DNA from: Mugil cephalus
Taxonomy: Eukaryota > Chordata > Actinopteri > Mugiliformes > Mugilidae
DNA length: 64,000 nt
Assembly (NCBI RefSeq): GCF_022458985.1
Contig: NC_061789.1
Coordinates: forward strand, 6,242,357-6,306,356
Direction of reading: 5' to 3'
Position 1 is the stretch's first letter, and every line of letters starts with the position of its first letter. The position numbers and the translations under genes were made by a program. Positions 50,945 through 63,941 of this stretch are shown piece by piece. The notes below the pieces were generated by a model, which ran no database searches, was not told the DNA's origin, and worked only from the letters and a program-made list of their open reading frames with translations.

Positions 50945-51515
50945 AAACGTATTGTATCATCATATCGTATCGTACAAACTCAATATATATGTATCGTATC
51001 GTATCGTATCATATCCGTATAAGCTGAAATCGGATCAGCTGAAATCATATCGTATAAGCTCAAATCACGTCGTAACATATCATATAAGCTCAAATCGTAT
51101 CATATCAGCTCAAGTTCTATCATATTACATCAGATCGTATCGTATGAAGTCAGACTGTATCGTATCGTATCTTATGAAGTCAGACTGTATCGTATCGTAT
51201 TGTAACATATCGTATCAGCTCAAATCATATTGTATCAGCTTGAATGGTATCGTATCATATAAGCTCATATCGTATCATATATTGTATCAGCTTAATTTGT
51301 ATCATATCAGCACAAATTGTATCGTATCAGCTCAAATTGTATCGTATCATATTTTGTCAGCTCAAAACGTATTGTATCGTAGTCATATACACTCAAATCA
51401 TATCCGTAAGCTCAAAATAGATCGTAACATATCGTATAAGCTCAAAATGTATCATATCAACTCAAATTGTATCGTATCGCACTAGCTCAAGTCGAAGAAT
51501 ATCATATTGCATTAT
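50945..51515. repeat. GTATC-type minisatellite
   Basis: About 570 bp of irregular tandem sequence built from the pentamer cgtat (gtatcgtatcgtatcat) interrupted every 20-35 bases by cagctcaaat or aagctcaaatc. Units vary, so this is a decayed higher-order array. Long open frames through it (Tyr/Ser/Ile-rich) are an artefact of the repeat. Confidence 0.9.
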
Positions 51516-51525
51516 GTCAAAATGT

Positions 51526-51597
51526 GGCGTGGTGGCCAAGTGGTAAGGCGTTGGTCTTGTAAACCAGAGATCATGGGTTCAATCCCCATCCATGCCT
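51526..51597 (+). tRNA. tRNA-Thr (anticodon TGT)
   Basis: The 72-nt sequence folds as a full cloverleaf. The acceptor stem GGCGTGG pairs with CCATGCC (one G-U), with discriminator T. The D arm is GCC/GGC. The anticodon stem TTGGT/ACCAG encloses CTTGTAA, giving anticodon TGT. The variable loop is 5 nt, and the T arm ATGGG/CCCAT encloses TTCAATC. The B box GGTTCAATCC is close to consensus and no CCA is encoded. The arms all pair, unlike most tRNA-derived SINE heads. No T-run follows immediately; the first TTTT is about 55 nt downstream. It abuts the end of a minisatellite. Confidence 0.85.
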
Positions 51598-51599
51598 TC

Positions 51600-54550
51600 A
51601 TGCATCACTATGCAATGCATTGAGGGGAAAAAAAACTCTGTCTATTGGAGGTTTTCCTTCCTTACAGTATTAGCTGCCTGTTATTGGTCTGACTCAGCTT
51701 CAGGTATGGCTTTATTTATTAACATGGTTGAGATTTAATGATATATATTTGATGTACACTAACCAATTTATTGAAGGTTTTCTTAGCGAAACCCTGTAAC
51801 AAATCTCACTTAGCCTAAACGTTGACAGTCAGCTTACCACCACTGATACGAGGATGCACCAATACCAACAAACAGTAAATGTGTGTTTTTCTACCTTCCT
51901 TTGTGTTATGCCTAAGCACCGCTTAATAAGCAATGCATACATGTTACTGTATGCATTGTGTAAGTGCAACATAATGACTCTTAACCTCGGCAAAAATATA
52001 AATCAAACATTGTTCACAGAGTAATTTCAGTTAATTTTTACTCCAGTCACACCCTGCCACAAATCCCTATGACTTCAAATGGTCAAGGATCAACACGTTT
52101 AATGTCAGTTATTTACAAAAAGCATCGTAAACCAGATAATTAGCACAGGTAACGTGAACTCTTTAAACTCACTCTCACTCACTCAGGCTACGAAGTCACT
52201 CAACCTAATTACACTTTTATATTTTAATTTTGAGTATAATTAATCTAGTTCCAGTTAGCGTAGCTCTGTCTGTTAGCAAAATCTTAATTACAACATCTCC
52301 AGAAGTCACTCCATACTTTGCTCAACACGGAACCGCATGACATAAATTTCAGTTGCCTAAGTTTGTACCTCTGCCGACATCGGTGAGAAGGTCAAAATTT
52401 GTGACCGTGCATAAACTGCAGAAGCTCTGCCGGCTACAACCCAATCCCCAGTAACATTTAAGAAACATTCACGGGAGCCTCGCGTTGCAATCCACCCCCA
52501 CAATAACACATTCAAAGTCCGTACCGTTTTGCACACGTGGAAACCAACTTGGCCTTCAAGTTCACTAATTAACACAATATATCTATATATCTATAACTGT
52601 TTAACCCCTTCCACAATGACGTTCCTTGGACTGTACTCTACTTCTCCCAGCGGTGTTGATGTCATACAAAGATTTATTTATATGAAAGTATAATTGAGGA
52701 TTTTGCAAAGTACTCAGTCATTGTCATGTAATTAGTTACTTAAGTAGTGAGGTTAGTAGAAAGCATGTGTCGAAAATCAAGACAAACTTTCCGTAAGTTG
52801 CCTCTAAACAGTGAGAAGTTGCTGCAGTTGTTTAGTGGTCATGACTTGGATGAGCAGGGTGGTCTGAGGTCAGAGGGACTTCAATGATCTCTGAGGGCAC
52901 AAATCCCTTTACTGAACAAAGATTCAGATCTTTGATTTTTCTTTTTTTCCCCCCTCCACATCCTGGCTGCTGGCCTGCGTGCCGGGTTTGAGCATCGGGG
53001 GAGCAGTTCACTCTGGGTTAAGCCCTTTCAAGCAACTGTTCAAAGCCCTTTTTGCATGGTTCGCCTCTCTAGCGGCTGCCTCCGATTCTATTTTCGGATT
53101 TAGAGGAACGACGATATTCTCGCTCGACTCTCAAGAAAAAAAAAAACCCTTTCTATCCGCTGTATGGAACACCACCGGGATTAGGATGCAGTTACATAAA
53201 AGAGTAGATCACATCCTCTGTGAGTGTTAAACCAAAAAAAAAGGAAGCCTCTCATAAGAACGACAATGGCCTCTCTCAGAGCTTTCATTGTGCTGGAGGC
53301 CAGGGTGGGAATTAATCCAATAACATAAATAGTTTCAATTTTAAGAGCCTGAATGGCATCTGAATGGGAGTTAGATTTGTATGAACTGTGGACATTATAT
53401 GAGCCTTTAAGGTTCCGTTTTTAAAAGAAAATTAAATAAATACAACCAATCTCTGAATGTCCTTGTTGTGTAAATCTAAATCCTTCAAATAGGATTAATT
53501 TTGAAAATGCATTCAGCGTGGTGCCTGAATCGGGATTAAGTTGATACTGTATGAAAGAATGAACAGTACGAGGAGGGCAAAAATATTTGGTTTCTAGGAT
53601 TGACCGAAACAAAAAAGGACGCACCGCACTGCTACCATTGAGTTCACGTGTATGGCTGTACGTTTCAAGATAAGTCCAGGAGATGCCTGGTAATCTAACC
53701 GTGCACTCTGCGTAATCTTCCGTCATGTACGCTCTGCTGTGTTCACAATGTTCCGGCTTTGAAAAGCTGCAAAAGAGGCTAGAAAACATGACCTTAGTTG
53801 GTCATGGGAATGTGAAACCGTGCAAGGCTGAGATCTTGTTATGAAAGTCAAGACTTTCCTCAAGTAATAACTTCTGCTTCTTCTTGTAGCAACTTAATGC
53901 TGCAACCCCGAAAACTCTAAATGTCACAGTACACAGAAAAACACACCGCTTCCTTGACAGTGACATTTTGACATGATATATGCAAGTCATGCATTTTAGC
54001 ATGTAGCATGTACAAGCTATCGAAGGTGAGATTAGCGTTGTTTACGTCAGCAAAGATACCCCAGAGATGTATCCCTTATCCCATTACTAAAATATGTTAG
54101 ATTCAAGTTAAAGTGTATTTAAATATCGTGGGGGGAAATTAAAAATATATATATAAAATGTGTAATCAACCAAAGATTTTGAGATCCCCTTGCTGTACTT
54201 CTGCAGACCTCCTAGGGTTCACGGACCCCCTGTTAAAAACCTGCGCACTAGAGGAAGTAGAAAGCGTATGTTTAAAACAGCTTTCTGTTTCGTTAGCAGG
54301 GCTGCACAGCACCTGGGTCTCAAGTCTGGGGCAGAACAGCCATTCCTTTGATGTAGCTCTAAATGAATACGGGTCTGAGGCGGCTTCTGATTTTAATCGC
54401 ACATGGTCGAGATGCATCTGATAAGCAGTGGGACTACTTTGATGCCAAAGAAAAAAAAAAACCTAATTCCAATTATCTACGTCCTTGAAGATTACCTGGT
54501 CGTTCAGGTCACGGTATATCTAATCATTTATATCAAAGCAACTGGACTTG
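51600..54550. other. No gene seen downstream of the tRNA
   Basis: Unique-looking AT-rich DNA with short frames only. The polypyrimidine stretch at 52938-52955 followed by gggtttgag is not followed by a coding exon. Confidence 0.5.
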
Positions 54551-54555
54551 CCTGA

Positions 54556-54790
54556 GTGTCTTGGAGGAGTTTCAGCTCTCATTCAAAATGCTTCGACTGT
54601 TCTAAACAAGACCCAGGATTTTTAACCTCTTGTGGGGTTGAAAATCTGGTAAACAACTTAGATGACTTTCAGCAACCCCACAAGAAGTGAAACAGCTTCA
54701 GACTCCCGGGAGTTTGTTTAGAACTGACTTTTGGATGAGAGGCGAAACCTACTCAAGCAGGACCAGCTGCTTTGTATCTCGGATGAATAC
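54556..54790. mobile_element. Second Penelope-like foldback fragment, older
   Basis: An imperfect inverted repeat: left part about 54556-54610, right part about 54710-54765, with an inner hairpin (cttgtggggttg near 54629 against caaccccacaag near 54673). The right arm has GGATGAGAGGCGAAAC at 54733-54748 followed by ctcaag and aggaccagctgc, paralleling the 2071-2451 element but clearly a different subfamily. No coding sequence is seen. Confidence 0.5.
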
Positions 54791-54814
54791 TACTTTGTAT
54801 TTATTGCCTCAATC

Positions 54815-55105
54815 CGAATTTAACTGGACAACTTAAATGCATGTAAACACATTACTCCAACTAAAATCTTCTTGTAATATTATCCATCTTCTTGTTGTTT
54901 GAAATACTGGTCTGCTGTATGAGCAACTCTTGTTTCTTATATGATGTAATGGGTCAACTGGGAAGGGGGACTTATTAACCCACTGACAAAACACATATCG
55001 CCACCTAGCGTGGAGGAGGACTACGTGTTCCCGTCAGTTATTCGATTTTCTCCGTTGCATGTAAACTGAAACAAGGACTGTGGTCAGAAAGTCGAATATC
55101 GAGCA
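54815..55105. repeat. Dispersed repeat, copy A
   Basis: Matches 61030-61430 over aacacatat-gccacctag-gtggagga, gttcccgtcagttattc, attttctccgttgcatg and gtcagaaagtcgaat. Both copies carry tgtttgaaata/tgctg and a pentad of tcaactggga-type text upstream. Class unknown, non-coding. Confidence 0.6.
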
Positions 55106-55157
55106 TGGCTAGATTAAGTTGTGGATGTAAATGCACTGTGTGGTCACATTATACTGT

Positions 55158-55650
55158 TAAACCAATCAGGCATTACATCAAAGCCACTTGCAGAAGAAGT
55201 AAATAACATTGACCATCTTGTGACAGTTCAGTGTTCTGCTGGGAAACTTCCGAGCCTGGCATTCATTTGTGTGGATGTTACTTTGACCAGACCAGACAGC
55301 CCTACCCCACAGCAATGACACTCCTTGACGGAAGCAGACATCCCAAGCAAGATGCACACAACAACGCTTTAGGAACAACTCAAGAACACAAAAAACAGCG
55401 CAAGGTTTTGACCTGGGCTCCAAATTCACTAGATTCCAAACTAATCAAGTGGTATGAGCCACAGAGGCCCCTCCCCTCAACCCATAGGATACAAAGGCCT
55501 CCCAGTTAACCAGTTAACAACATCCTGTAGCCACATGACACCCTCAGAAGGCCCAAGTCCATTCTCTGATGAGTCACAACTGTTTTGGAGGCACAACGTA
55601 GACCTACACAGTATTAATGATGTCATAATATTACGCCTGATTGGTGTAAA
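55158..55650. mobile_element. mariner-type remnant
   Basis: Left end taaaccaatcaggcattac, right end tattacgcctgattggtgt. Contains agtaaataacattgaccatc, tttgaccagaccagac, aaggttttgacctgggct and agaggcccctcccctcaacc. One of the more complete copies, but with several deletions and no open frame. Confidence 0.65.
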
Positions 55651-56624
55651 CACTGTGTAAGGTCATGAATAAGGGGATCAGAGAGTGGAGAGATTATCAG
55701 ACAAACAAAGTGTGACTCACGCCACGCGCACCTTCAACATCTGCTCACATAATAGTGGAGTAAATAGGGGCAGCATTAACTGTCGCCTCACGGGAAGTCG
55801 AGCACGGCTGCAACGGATGAAGCTCAAGTGGAGGAGAGCTTTGCTCGGGGCTGCCTCCGGTGAACATGACCGCTGAGGACACTGTGTCACTGTCATGCTC
55901 GAATGAACCAGATAGAAACTGGGCCATCTATATCTGTACTACCCTCCGATTATGAACGGATTATGCAACTGCACAGCATGCTTTACGTAACCAGTCATAG
56001 CACTCCCTCTCTAAACCCCTTTGTCTGCAATTAAAATTTACTTTAATTCCAAGCCCTAACCTCCTCTTTTAAAACTAAACCACCTGCCCCACCCGATACC
56101 TAACCAAACATCTGATGCACGCTTGGCACCTAAACTCCTCCGTGCCGTTTGTTGTGAAATGAAGCTCTCTGAACTTTCAGCCACATTATGACGTAAATTA
56201 GTAGGTCACCGGGAACGAAGACGTGTTTGCATGTGTAAAACGGCAGCTTACTGTAAATACGCGTAGAAAACACATCTTTTAATCCTCTAGAGCTTCAATT
56301 TCACTTCTTAGGAGCCATGCAAAAATTATTATAAGGGAAAAAGAAGATGGAATATTTAAAAAATAAATGAAAAAAAAAATCTCAACCCTGACTCACTCTT
56401 AACATTTGAGATTTATTTTATTTATTTTTTTAAAAAAATGGTTCAAGTGTCCATTAGCAACTTGACAAAAAAAGCTTTCATTTTGGTATTATGTAAGTTG
56501 TGACTATGCATTATGCGTCTGACCTGACTAACAGGCGGATGCCAGATCTCATGAATACAGAGCTATTTTCTGCTCGGGTTGGAAATATTGCAGTTTATTC
56601 ATGAGGGAATGAAGCGTTAGATCG

Positions 56625-56700
56625 CAGGTCTTCAACAGGGGGTCCGCGACCCCTAGGGGATCTGTGGAGGCACTGCAGGGCGTTGCAAAATCTTCGGTTG
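56625..56700 (+). mobile_element. hAT-like element end (fragment)
   Basis: CAGGTCTTCAACAGGGGGTC followed by cgcgacccctaggggatctgtgg resembles the same class of termini as the 18.2-kb fragment. It runs into the TA microsatellite at 56718. Confidence 0.4.
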
Positions 56701-56714
56701 ATTAGACATTTCTC

Positions 56715-56780
<66 letters not shown>
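56715..56780. repeat. (TA)n microsatellite with adjoining (GA)n
   Basis: Alternating TA from about 56715 to 56771 with two inserted CAs, then agagagagag. Capable of cruciform or slippage; no gene nearby. Confidence 0.95.
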
Positions 56781-56781
<1 letters not shown>

Positions 56782-58126
56782 TTTTTATTTCTTTAAAAGC
56801 ACATTAACATTAATCCAACATACTGAATGCAAAATGATAATAATAATGTATATTTATAAATAGCACTCGGTTGAATTTAATACAGAACCTTGACTTGACT
56901 TTAATTTCATCTGAAACAAACCAAATCAGCAATATTCAAAATAAAATCCAATGTTTTTTTTGGCTAATATTTTGTCATGTTGAGTACAGGAAAAGCATCA
57001 GAACAAAACACGGCGACGTGGCAGCTCAGAAAAAGAAAACTTATCATCGTTACGTCCCACTGAGCTCAACACTGCTCTGGTGTCACTTATTGTGACAGAT
57101 GTGAGAAGACGTCTGCGTGCAGGGGAGAAGCCCTCCGGTAACTTTATATTCACTTTATTACATTCTAAATTTTTTTTTTCTTTTAAAAATATTAATGTTG
57201 TCATTCTTTCTACAGCTGCGTGTCATTCTGATGATGAATCCCCACCATCTCCCCCAGAGACCCGTCCCCTCTAATATATGTAATTTCTTTTCATGAGCAT
57301 TTCATAAGCAGCACCCTCACCCCCTTTCTCTACCCCCCTCAAACGGTCAGAAGTGGTTGCTCTGGAAACAGCGTGACGTATTTCGGAGCCCGAGAATAGA
57401 AGCACGGGGAGGAATGTGGGTCTGAGACTCTTGGCTTCTGCCTCACAGCTGGTCTGAGCGCCTTTCAAAATGTTTTTGTCGGGTGTGTTGGGTATGTGTC
57501 GGGTCAAATGATGTTGAAATGTCTGATTACAGAGCAGACGGCGGGGGCTCTGGTGAGGCTGCGTCGGAGGGGGTCACCCATTTGTGGCTTTCCCCCCACA
57601 TTTAAAAAAAAAAAAAAGAAAAAATCCAAAAACATCACCTTGATGCTGGTGGAGTTTAGGGATGACTTAGGTCACGGCTGATGCAGAAATCAGAGGCTGA
57701 AACATTAGGAGCGCGTAAACAACAATTCATCAATAGGCATCGATACCCACATGAGCACAGACACACACTCCGGCTGTTATGAAACAGCCCCCCCAAGTCA
57801 AACAAAATGAGTCATGGCCTATTTATAGCTGCTGCAATACATCTCTCATGTGTATGAGCCTCGGATATATCTGAGGTATAGACAAGCTGTTACATAAACG
57901 GCTTCCTGCACACAGGGCTCTCAGTTCAACCGCATTTTTCTTAGTCATCGGACAGACCGTAAATAATTATCAGGACAGCTAAATTTGGCAGACATCTTGC
58001 AGGAAGCTTTTACACGTGTTTCTTGAGAGAAATTTGAAGGGGAAAAAAAAGCATGACAGAGGAAAAACAGGAGATGAGTATTTTCGAATACGCAGAAATT
58101 CAGTTTCACAGGCAGCAGTTGAATGA

Positions 58127-58175
58127 TGCCGCCACCACCACCACCACCACCACCACCATCAGCAGCAGCAGTAGC
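58127..58175. repeat. (CCA)n and (GCA)n trinucleotide tract
   Basis: About eight cac/cca units followed by five agc units. A 41-codon frame (58053-58178) runs through it, but the composition explains the frame. Confidence 0.9.
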
Positions 58176-58812
58176 TAATTAGCAGCCCAGTTTAGCATTA
58201 AAAATAGTAGCAAGGGTTAAAAGATAGATTGGCTCTGTCTGAATATGACAAATAGTTGTGACCATAGACTGTATGAAATATGGACGATGGTGAAACTGAC
58301 GCTGAAAGTCCAGGGATATGGGCGGGGCCATCTCTTACAAGTATGGAGCCGGAGTCTGAGTCCCAGAGTGGAGTGGAGACTCCCATTTTCTTTTGGTTAA
58401 CACTATAAATGATCATTAACAGTAACTGATGTGTACTTTAGTGTTTTACTACACTAACATGACCTACAGGGCTTGAATGGGTGACGTAGAGGATAAAAAA
58501 CGCAATGCACTGTGGGCTTAGAGGGCAATTCGAAAGTCTGTTTACCTTGCGCTACGTTGCACAGCGGGATAGCTAGGTCCATTCCCTCGTTGGCCAGACT
58601 CTCTCCACTCTCAGTAGCTTCATTGTCATCTAGAACGACAATAAAGAAATCAGCTCTACTGCCACCTGCTGGTATGAAGAGTTATTTCTTTTTAGAACAC
58701 TAGCCAGCCAGCTGTTGGTTGTAGACTTTGCGGCGTGTTCAGGTGCATCTTTCCAATCCTGACACAAGTAACAATAAGATGCTTTCATTCATTCATTTCA
58801 TTCATTCCTTAA

Positions 58813-59299
58813 CCTCTCGAGACCCTGTGTCCTCATATGGGGACGTTAAGTTTTAAATTTAATTGCAGCTTACTCTGCTTCATTTAAACCCGATGTCCAC
58901 TTCGGTCTGCCATCTAGTGGTGGCAAAGGTGAAAACTTATTTATTTATGCTTATTAACGTTTCTATTTTGGTATGATGTGCAAATTTAACAGACTAGCAA
59001 TTTTTGCTAATTACCAGTACTCGTTTGAGGACGTTGGGACTTATAACTTTGCAATTCTGTCATTACCATGTACAGGTATTAAAATAGAAAGTTTTATATT
59101 TCGTCACTTCTTTATAACATAAATAATGAAATATTCCCAGTGTCCACATATGAGGACAGCGTTTTTTATTTTGTTTTTTTGTTTTGTTTTGTTTTTTCCC
59201 AAAACTACTACTTCCTGTTCAAAGATGGTGCTTAGTTTTTATAGATCTTAGGTTCTACTAATCCCAAATACCTCAAAGAAAAGCTTTGGTCTCAGGAAG
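58813..59299. mobile_element. piggyBac-like MITE, copy 2
   Basis: Same family as the 38-kb copy. It starts CCTCTCGAGACCCTGTG, continues with tcctcatatggggac, shares internal tgccatctagtggt and ctcgtttgaggacgttg, and ends GGTCTCAGGAAG. It is bounded by TTAA on both sides (58809-58812 and 59300-59303). No coding sequence. Confidence 0.75.
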
Positions 59300-60934
59300 T
59301 TAAAGCTAAAAATACATTATGTTTGTTTCACCCTCTAAGTCCTAAGCCTCAAAAATGTTGACTTATTTACTTATTTTAACTACAAAAAGGCCAGAAAACC
59401 TCCTGTTAGTAAGTGGCTTTGCCTATTACTTCCCAGACTACCTGCCATATCTGGCAGTTACTTACAATTTACTGCACGTTATAAGAGTTTAATGACTTCT
59501 GGGAAAGGTGCCAGATTGGCTGTAAAGCGCAATGTCTCACCTTACAGAAATGGAATTGGAATTTTTACAATAGCGCAAACTGTGATGTAATTACAATAAC
59601 CTGAACCCTTCGTAACTCTGAAGTGTTACAGCCTCAGATAACTGACTACAAGTGGACACAGATGCAGAACCTTTTCCTTTAAGTGCAATGCTACAGACGC
59701 TCTTAGTTTGGCAGTCAGAGGCTCCGAATATGTGACAACAGGAATGAGTATATTACAAAATGTGCTCGTGTAGAGAGAATGTGTGGAGAAGGAAAACAGC
59801 AAGGAGTTATTTGGTTGGACGAGGAGGTCAGAAAGGGAGGCTTTGATTATGAAACTCCATTTCTACTTGTTGATCTCTAATATTACAACAATGTAGAATG
59901 TGGGTGCCCTTATCTTTCGTAATACCAACTGACTGGTGGTGAGTGCTAATGAGAATCGCATTAGATAACGTTATATACGAGGTAAAATGAGGACAAGCCT
60001 GCATGACACTGTGTCACCGCAGAGAGAGTTTATTCGGAGCCACTCCGTGACAAACACCAACAAAGGCTTATTTTAAAGAGGTAGAAAGAGAAAGGGGATA
60101 TTCGGAAGTAAAAGGAAGCATAGGAGAGAAAGGATCAGATGAAGCTGTAGTGAAAGGTGATGCTCGGCTAAAGTGGCTGATGGTTATCCACATGATGTCA
60201 GTGTAGTGACGGCCTCCTCCAATTCCTGTCCTTTTCCTCCTCCTCGGACTTCCCTTGTGGTCTGAGTATTTAAAGCTTGTCCTCGCCACCTCCAGTGAGG
60301 CATTTTACGTAACGTGCCTTTCCCCCGTCATCTCTGGCTAACACCTCCCAGCTCATCTGTCTGACCCTCAGTAGCTGTTTTCGTAAAGCCGGTCAGCCGG
60401 TGTAAACAGTCTTGCTGGGAGCCTTGTCTGTGCCACCCACTTGGCAACAACTGGGCACGGATATTTATATCCTCCCCGCTGCCCACAACTGCTGCAGATA
60501 GCATCACCACCGGAGCAGATGAATTACAAAGGAAGTCAGCGTAATATAACTCTGAAAGGCCTTTTTTGTGTGATACATGCTTTTTCTTGGTTTTTCCCTG
60601 GTTTTACGAGCTCTGTTATCCGTTATTCTTCTGAACAAGGCTAATCTGATTTCCAAATAATTTCAAGAGGTTTCCTGGAAAGAGTTATGTAACGCCATAC
60701 TAATTATAGATCCAGAGGCAAATACATTCTTTTTTAACATTATAGGCGATATTGCGCAATGTCTATATCTGTTCTGGCAGTGGGAGTAATTACACCGAAT
60801 TACATAAACACTATTGATACAATGAGGCAATGAGGCAACTCTCCAATGCTATGTTTACACTGTTTTCCAGTTCATTCAGTACGTTGCACTTGAAAAAATT
60901 TGAAAATTGAAACAACTTAAGTGCATGTTACTCC

Positions 60935-60995
60935 AACTATGGAGGCTGGAGTGGTTTAACCGTTAGTTAAGTCCAACGGAGTTCACCTTATCCGT
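60935..60995 (+). repeat. Short repeat also found at the window end
   Basis: ggctggagtggtttaaccgt followed by tagttaagtccaacgg recurs at 63942-63983 as ggctggggtagtttaaccgt plus tagttagctccaacgg. It probably marks the edge of a dispersed element that continues past the window. Confidence 0.5.
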
Positions 60996-61029
60996 TAAGA
61001 CACAGAGATAAATTTTTTGCGCTATGTAT

Positions 61030-61430
61030 ACGCCCTAATCAGACTTTAACTGCACAACGTGTGTGCGCGTGGTCCACAACCACTGCATTGGCGTATGGCG
61101 TCCGTACCCCGGAACAAAAACATCCAAGAAAGTCAGTTGCAGAAGAAGAAGAAGGTAAACAGTGCCGGTAAGAAGAACCACCTGAGGGTTAGCACATATC
61201 TTACATGTCTCGTTGCTGTTTGAAATGCTGTTCTGCCAATTTAACGGCTGCAGTTGTTTATTATATGACGTAATAGGTCAAATGGAAAGGGCGCCATATT
61301 AACCAGCTCAAATAACACATATCTTCACCTAGTGTGGAGGAGGAGGATATGTTCCCGTCAGTTATTCAATTTTCTCCATTGCATGTGAACTGGAACAAGG
61401 ACCCCATTCAGAAAGTCGAATTTTGACACA
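61030..61430. repeat. Dispersed repeat, copy B
   Basis: Counterpart of 54815-55105. It contains tatgacgtaataggtcaa, aacacatatcttcacctagt, gttcccgtcagttattcaat, ctccattgcatgtgaactgg and cagaaagtcgaat. It also carries an aagaagaagaagg run absent from copy A. Confidence 0.6.
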
Positions 61431-63941
61431 AAAACGTACCACAGTAGGCTAGCCAGAAGTTTACCTTAATCAACATTGTGTGAACTCATTTACCAAAGGA
61501 CCTAAATGTAAGTTTCACGAGTGTCTTTCAAGCTTTATTTTGTTTTTGTTTTGATATTTTGGAGCACCGGCAGGAGGTTTTCACCTTGGTGTCCATTTGT
61601 GTAGCTCCGCTTCTACCCAGAATGAATGATTGTGGGAATTGATCCAACGCAAATGCTACGAAACAACACAGCAACACTAGGTGATGTCTTGATGTGCAAG
61701 TCAAATCCTGGTTGGTTGACAAGACCACAACGGAAGAACAAAAAATCTAAAGAAACCAGTGCAGTTGTCCAATTTCAGAAAAAAAAAAATCAAAGAAAAC
61801 AGCTAACGCAGTCTACATTAATTAACTGTAACCCCATGGACCAATGTAGTATTGAGTGAACCAAATAAACGCCAACCACTCTTGTAGCTTTGTAAATAAA
61901 TAACCTTCCCCGCTACACATACAAGAGTTCTTTTCTTATTGGAGCCACATGACTGTCCTGCTGCCTGATGTTCAAGGGAGGGTTTTATGGTACCATCATT
62001 GCTGTTTACGTTTTATGAAAAGTATAACATGGACAAGAAGCATAACCCCTTGTCTTCTCTGAGCCATCATCCTCTTCACAGACTTTGGTTTATCTCTGTG
62101 AGCAAAAGTCCGCCCTGGAAATGTTTACACGTCCCCCTCCCCGAGACGTGAGACGTTGTTTTTGCAGTTGAGACAACATGCTCTGTTTGCAGAGTTATCT
62201 GACCTCTTCCCCCCTGCAGGTCAAAGCTACAAGGTGAGCTGGTCCATAAGAGGCTCTGCTACAATGTCAAGAATGTCAACTTGAACTTGCTGCACTCCTG
62301 GGCTCCCTCCTCTACTAATGTTGTTTTCCTTCTAAGTGGGCTGATTGCGACACAGTCCTGACTGACCTGCTGATACTTGTATGACTTCATTTTGAAGTAA
62401 AACAAAAGACTTACAGATAAATGGTTCCAATAACTGCAAAATCTAAATTTAAAAATGATAACTTGTGTAATTTGTGAACATGTTACCAAAGAAATCAGAA
62501 AGAAGTCAGGTTTTGTTCCTACAGGCTAGAGGCTGATATTTGGTAATGTTTGAGCTGAGATATTTTTCTTTCTTTCTTCTTTTCCAAAGAAGTCCAAGGT
62601 GAACCAATTTTCTTAAGCAGCACATTGCATACATGTATTTCAAAAGCTTAGCTGTTAATCAGATGTATGGTGTAACTCACTGCCTGTTGCATAAATGAAA
62701 CAGACTTTGCAGTTTTGTGCAAATGTACTTGCATTAAATGCCCTTTAAATCCTTTATAAATGAATGGATCGCTGGTGATCTGTTAAAGCTCACAGTTTTT
62801 GAATTACCGTAAACGCTACTGACTCACCAATTCAAAGTGTGCCTGGACGCTGGGAAGTTGTGCTTTCGTCTGGAAGGCCTTTGTGACAGCTCAAGGGTAT
62901 ACTGTATTTCCTCAAATAGTGCCCGGGGCCTTTATTTAGTCAACCGTCTAGAACAACCGGACATTATTGTCCGGCAGGCTTTTATTTCTAATGCCCTTTG
63001 CTTCATACCGGTATGTATCGGTATATTTACTTTTTAGTTTTACTTTTAGTTTTAAGTTACCATTTACTCTGCTATCTTTTTTCACTTTAGCAGGTCCTCC
63101 TCCTGTATTATACTTGCAAAACCTTGTCCTTAAAGTTCATCTCAAATTTTCTTATCTGCGAAATTTGAGAATCCTGAGTTTCACCTTCTTAGAGATATTC
63201 TATGGTTGTGGTTGCACAGGTTGTACAACAGATTAAATGGACAATCTGACTGAGCCAGGCATTGATTTCCCATCCTCCTCCACAGTGACGTTGCTAAGCC
63301 GCTATGTGCTCTGCCGCTAGTCCTCCAACCACAATGCCTTTCAGGATCAGATAAGTATGGATGTATTTTGTAAATGGCATAAGCTGGACTCACAGCGGAG
63401 TGGCAGGCTGTCTGAAAAATCTCAAAAATGTCTAAGTATAAGCTGTGAAATGATTGTGATAATGGAAGCTGCTCCTTTATTTGAGAATGTGCCTACGCTT
63501 ACAATTACATAGTAAGTAGCCTTAGGTGTCGGTAGATACATTTTGTCATTAGATAGAGCCAGGAAAGCTGTTTCTCCCAATATCCAGTCTTTGTGCTAAG
63601 CTAAGCTAAGCTAATGGGCAATTATCGATCATTTTAGATGTACCACGCAGAGATGTGTCGGTCAACAGCTTTTGGAATCCAACCACCCACAAGGGAACCC
63701 AAAATATTGCATTTGCACAAATTGACGTCAAATTACGTCAAATATAGGGTCGCTTAAGCCTGAATGCTAACGTTAAAGTTTCATCAGTGTCTAGGTATCT
63801 TTGTAGTTGCCACTGCCGGTTCTGCATTCATATGTTTAATCGACCAACGCACACTTACGCCACTCAAGTTTCCTCTTGTAATTGGAAACACTTTGAAACA
63901 TGGCCTAAAATTGGAATTCTAGGAACCACAATTGGTCTTGG

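Larger units (their letters stand above)
55655..58800. other. No gene seen; microsatellites and decayed repeats
   Basis: Holds the hAT-like end at 56.6 kb, the TA tract and the CCA tract. The segment 58258-58395 (catagactgtatgaaatatg, gatatgggcggggcc, agactcccattttc) resembles a dispersed repeat widespread in fish, but only one copy is in the window. Confidence 0.45.
59305..63940. other. No gene seen
   Basis: Apart from the dispersed repeats at 60.9 and 61.0-61.4 kb, only AT-rich unique sequence and a ctaag tandem at 63596-63614. No ORF with a family motif. Confidence 0.5.

Noticed and set aside
50952..51485. 177-codon open frame on the + strand
   Set aside because: It lies wholly in the GTATC minisatellite, and its Tyr/Ser/Ile repeats follow from the DNA repeat.
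58053..58178. 41-codon ORF with a Thr run and Ser run
   Set aside because: More than a third is the CCA/GCA microsatellite; no conservation evidence and no family match.
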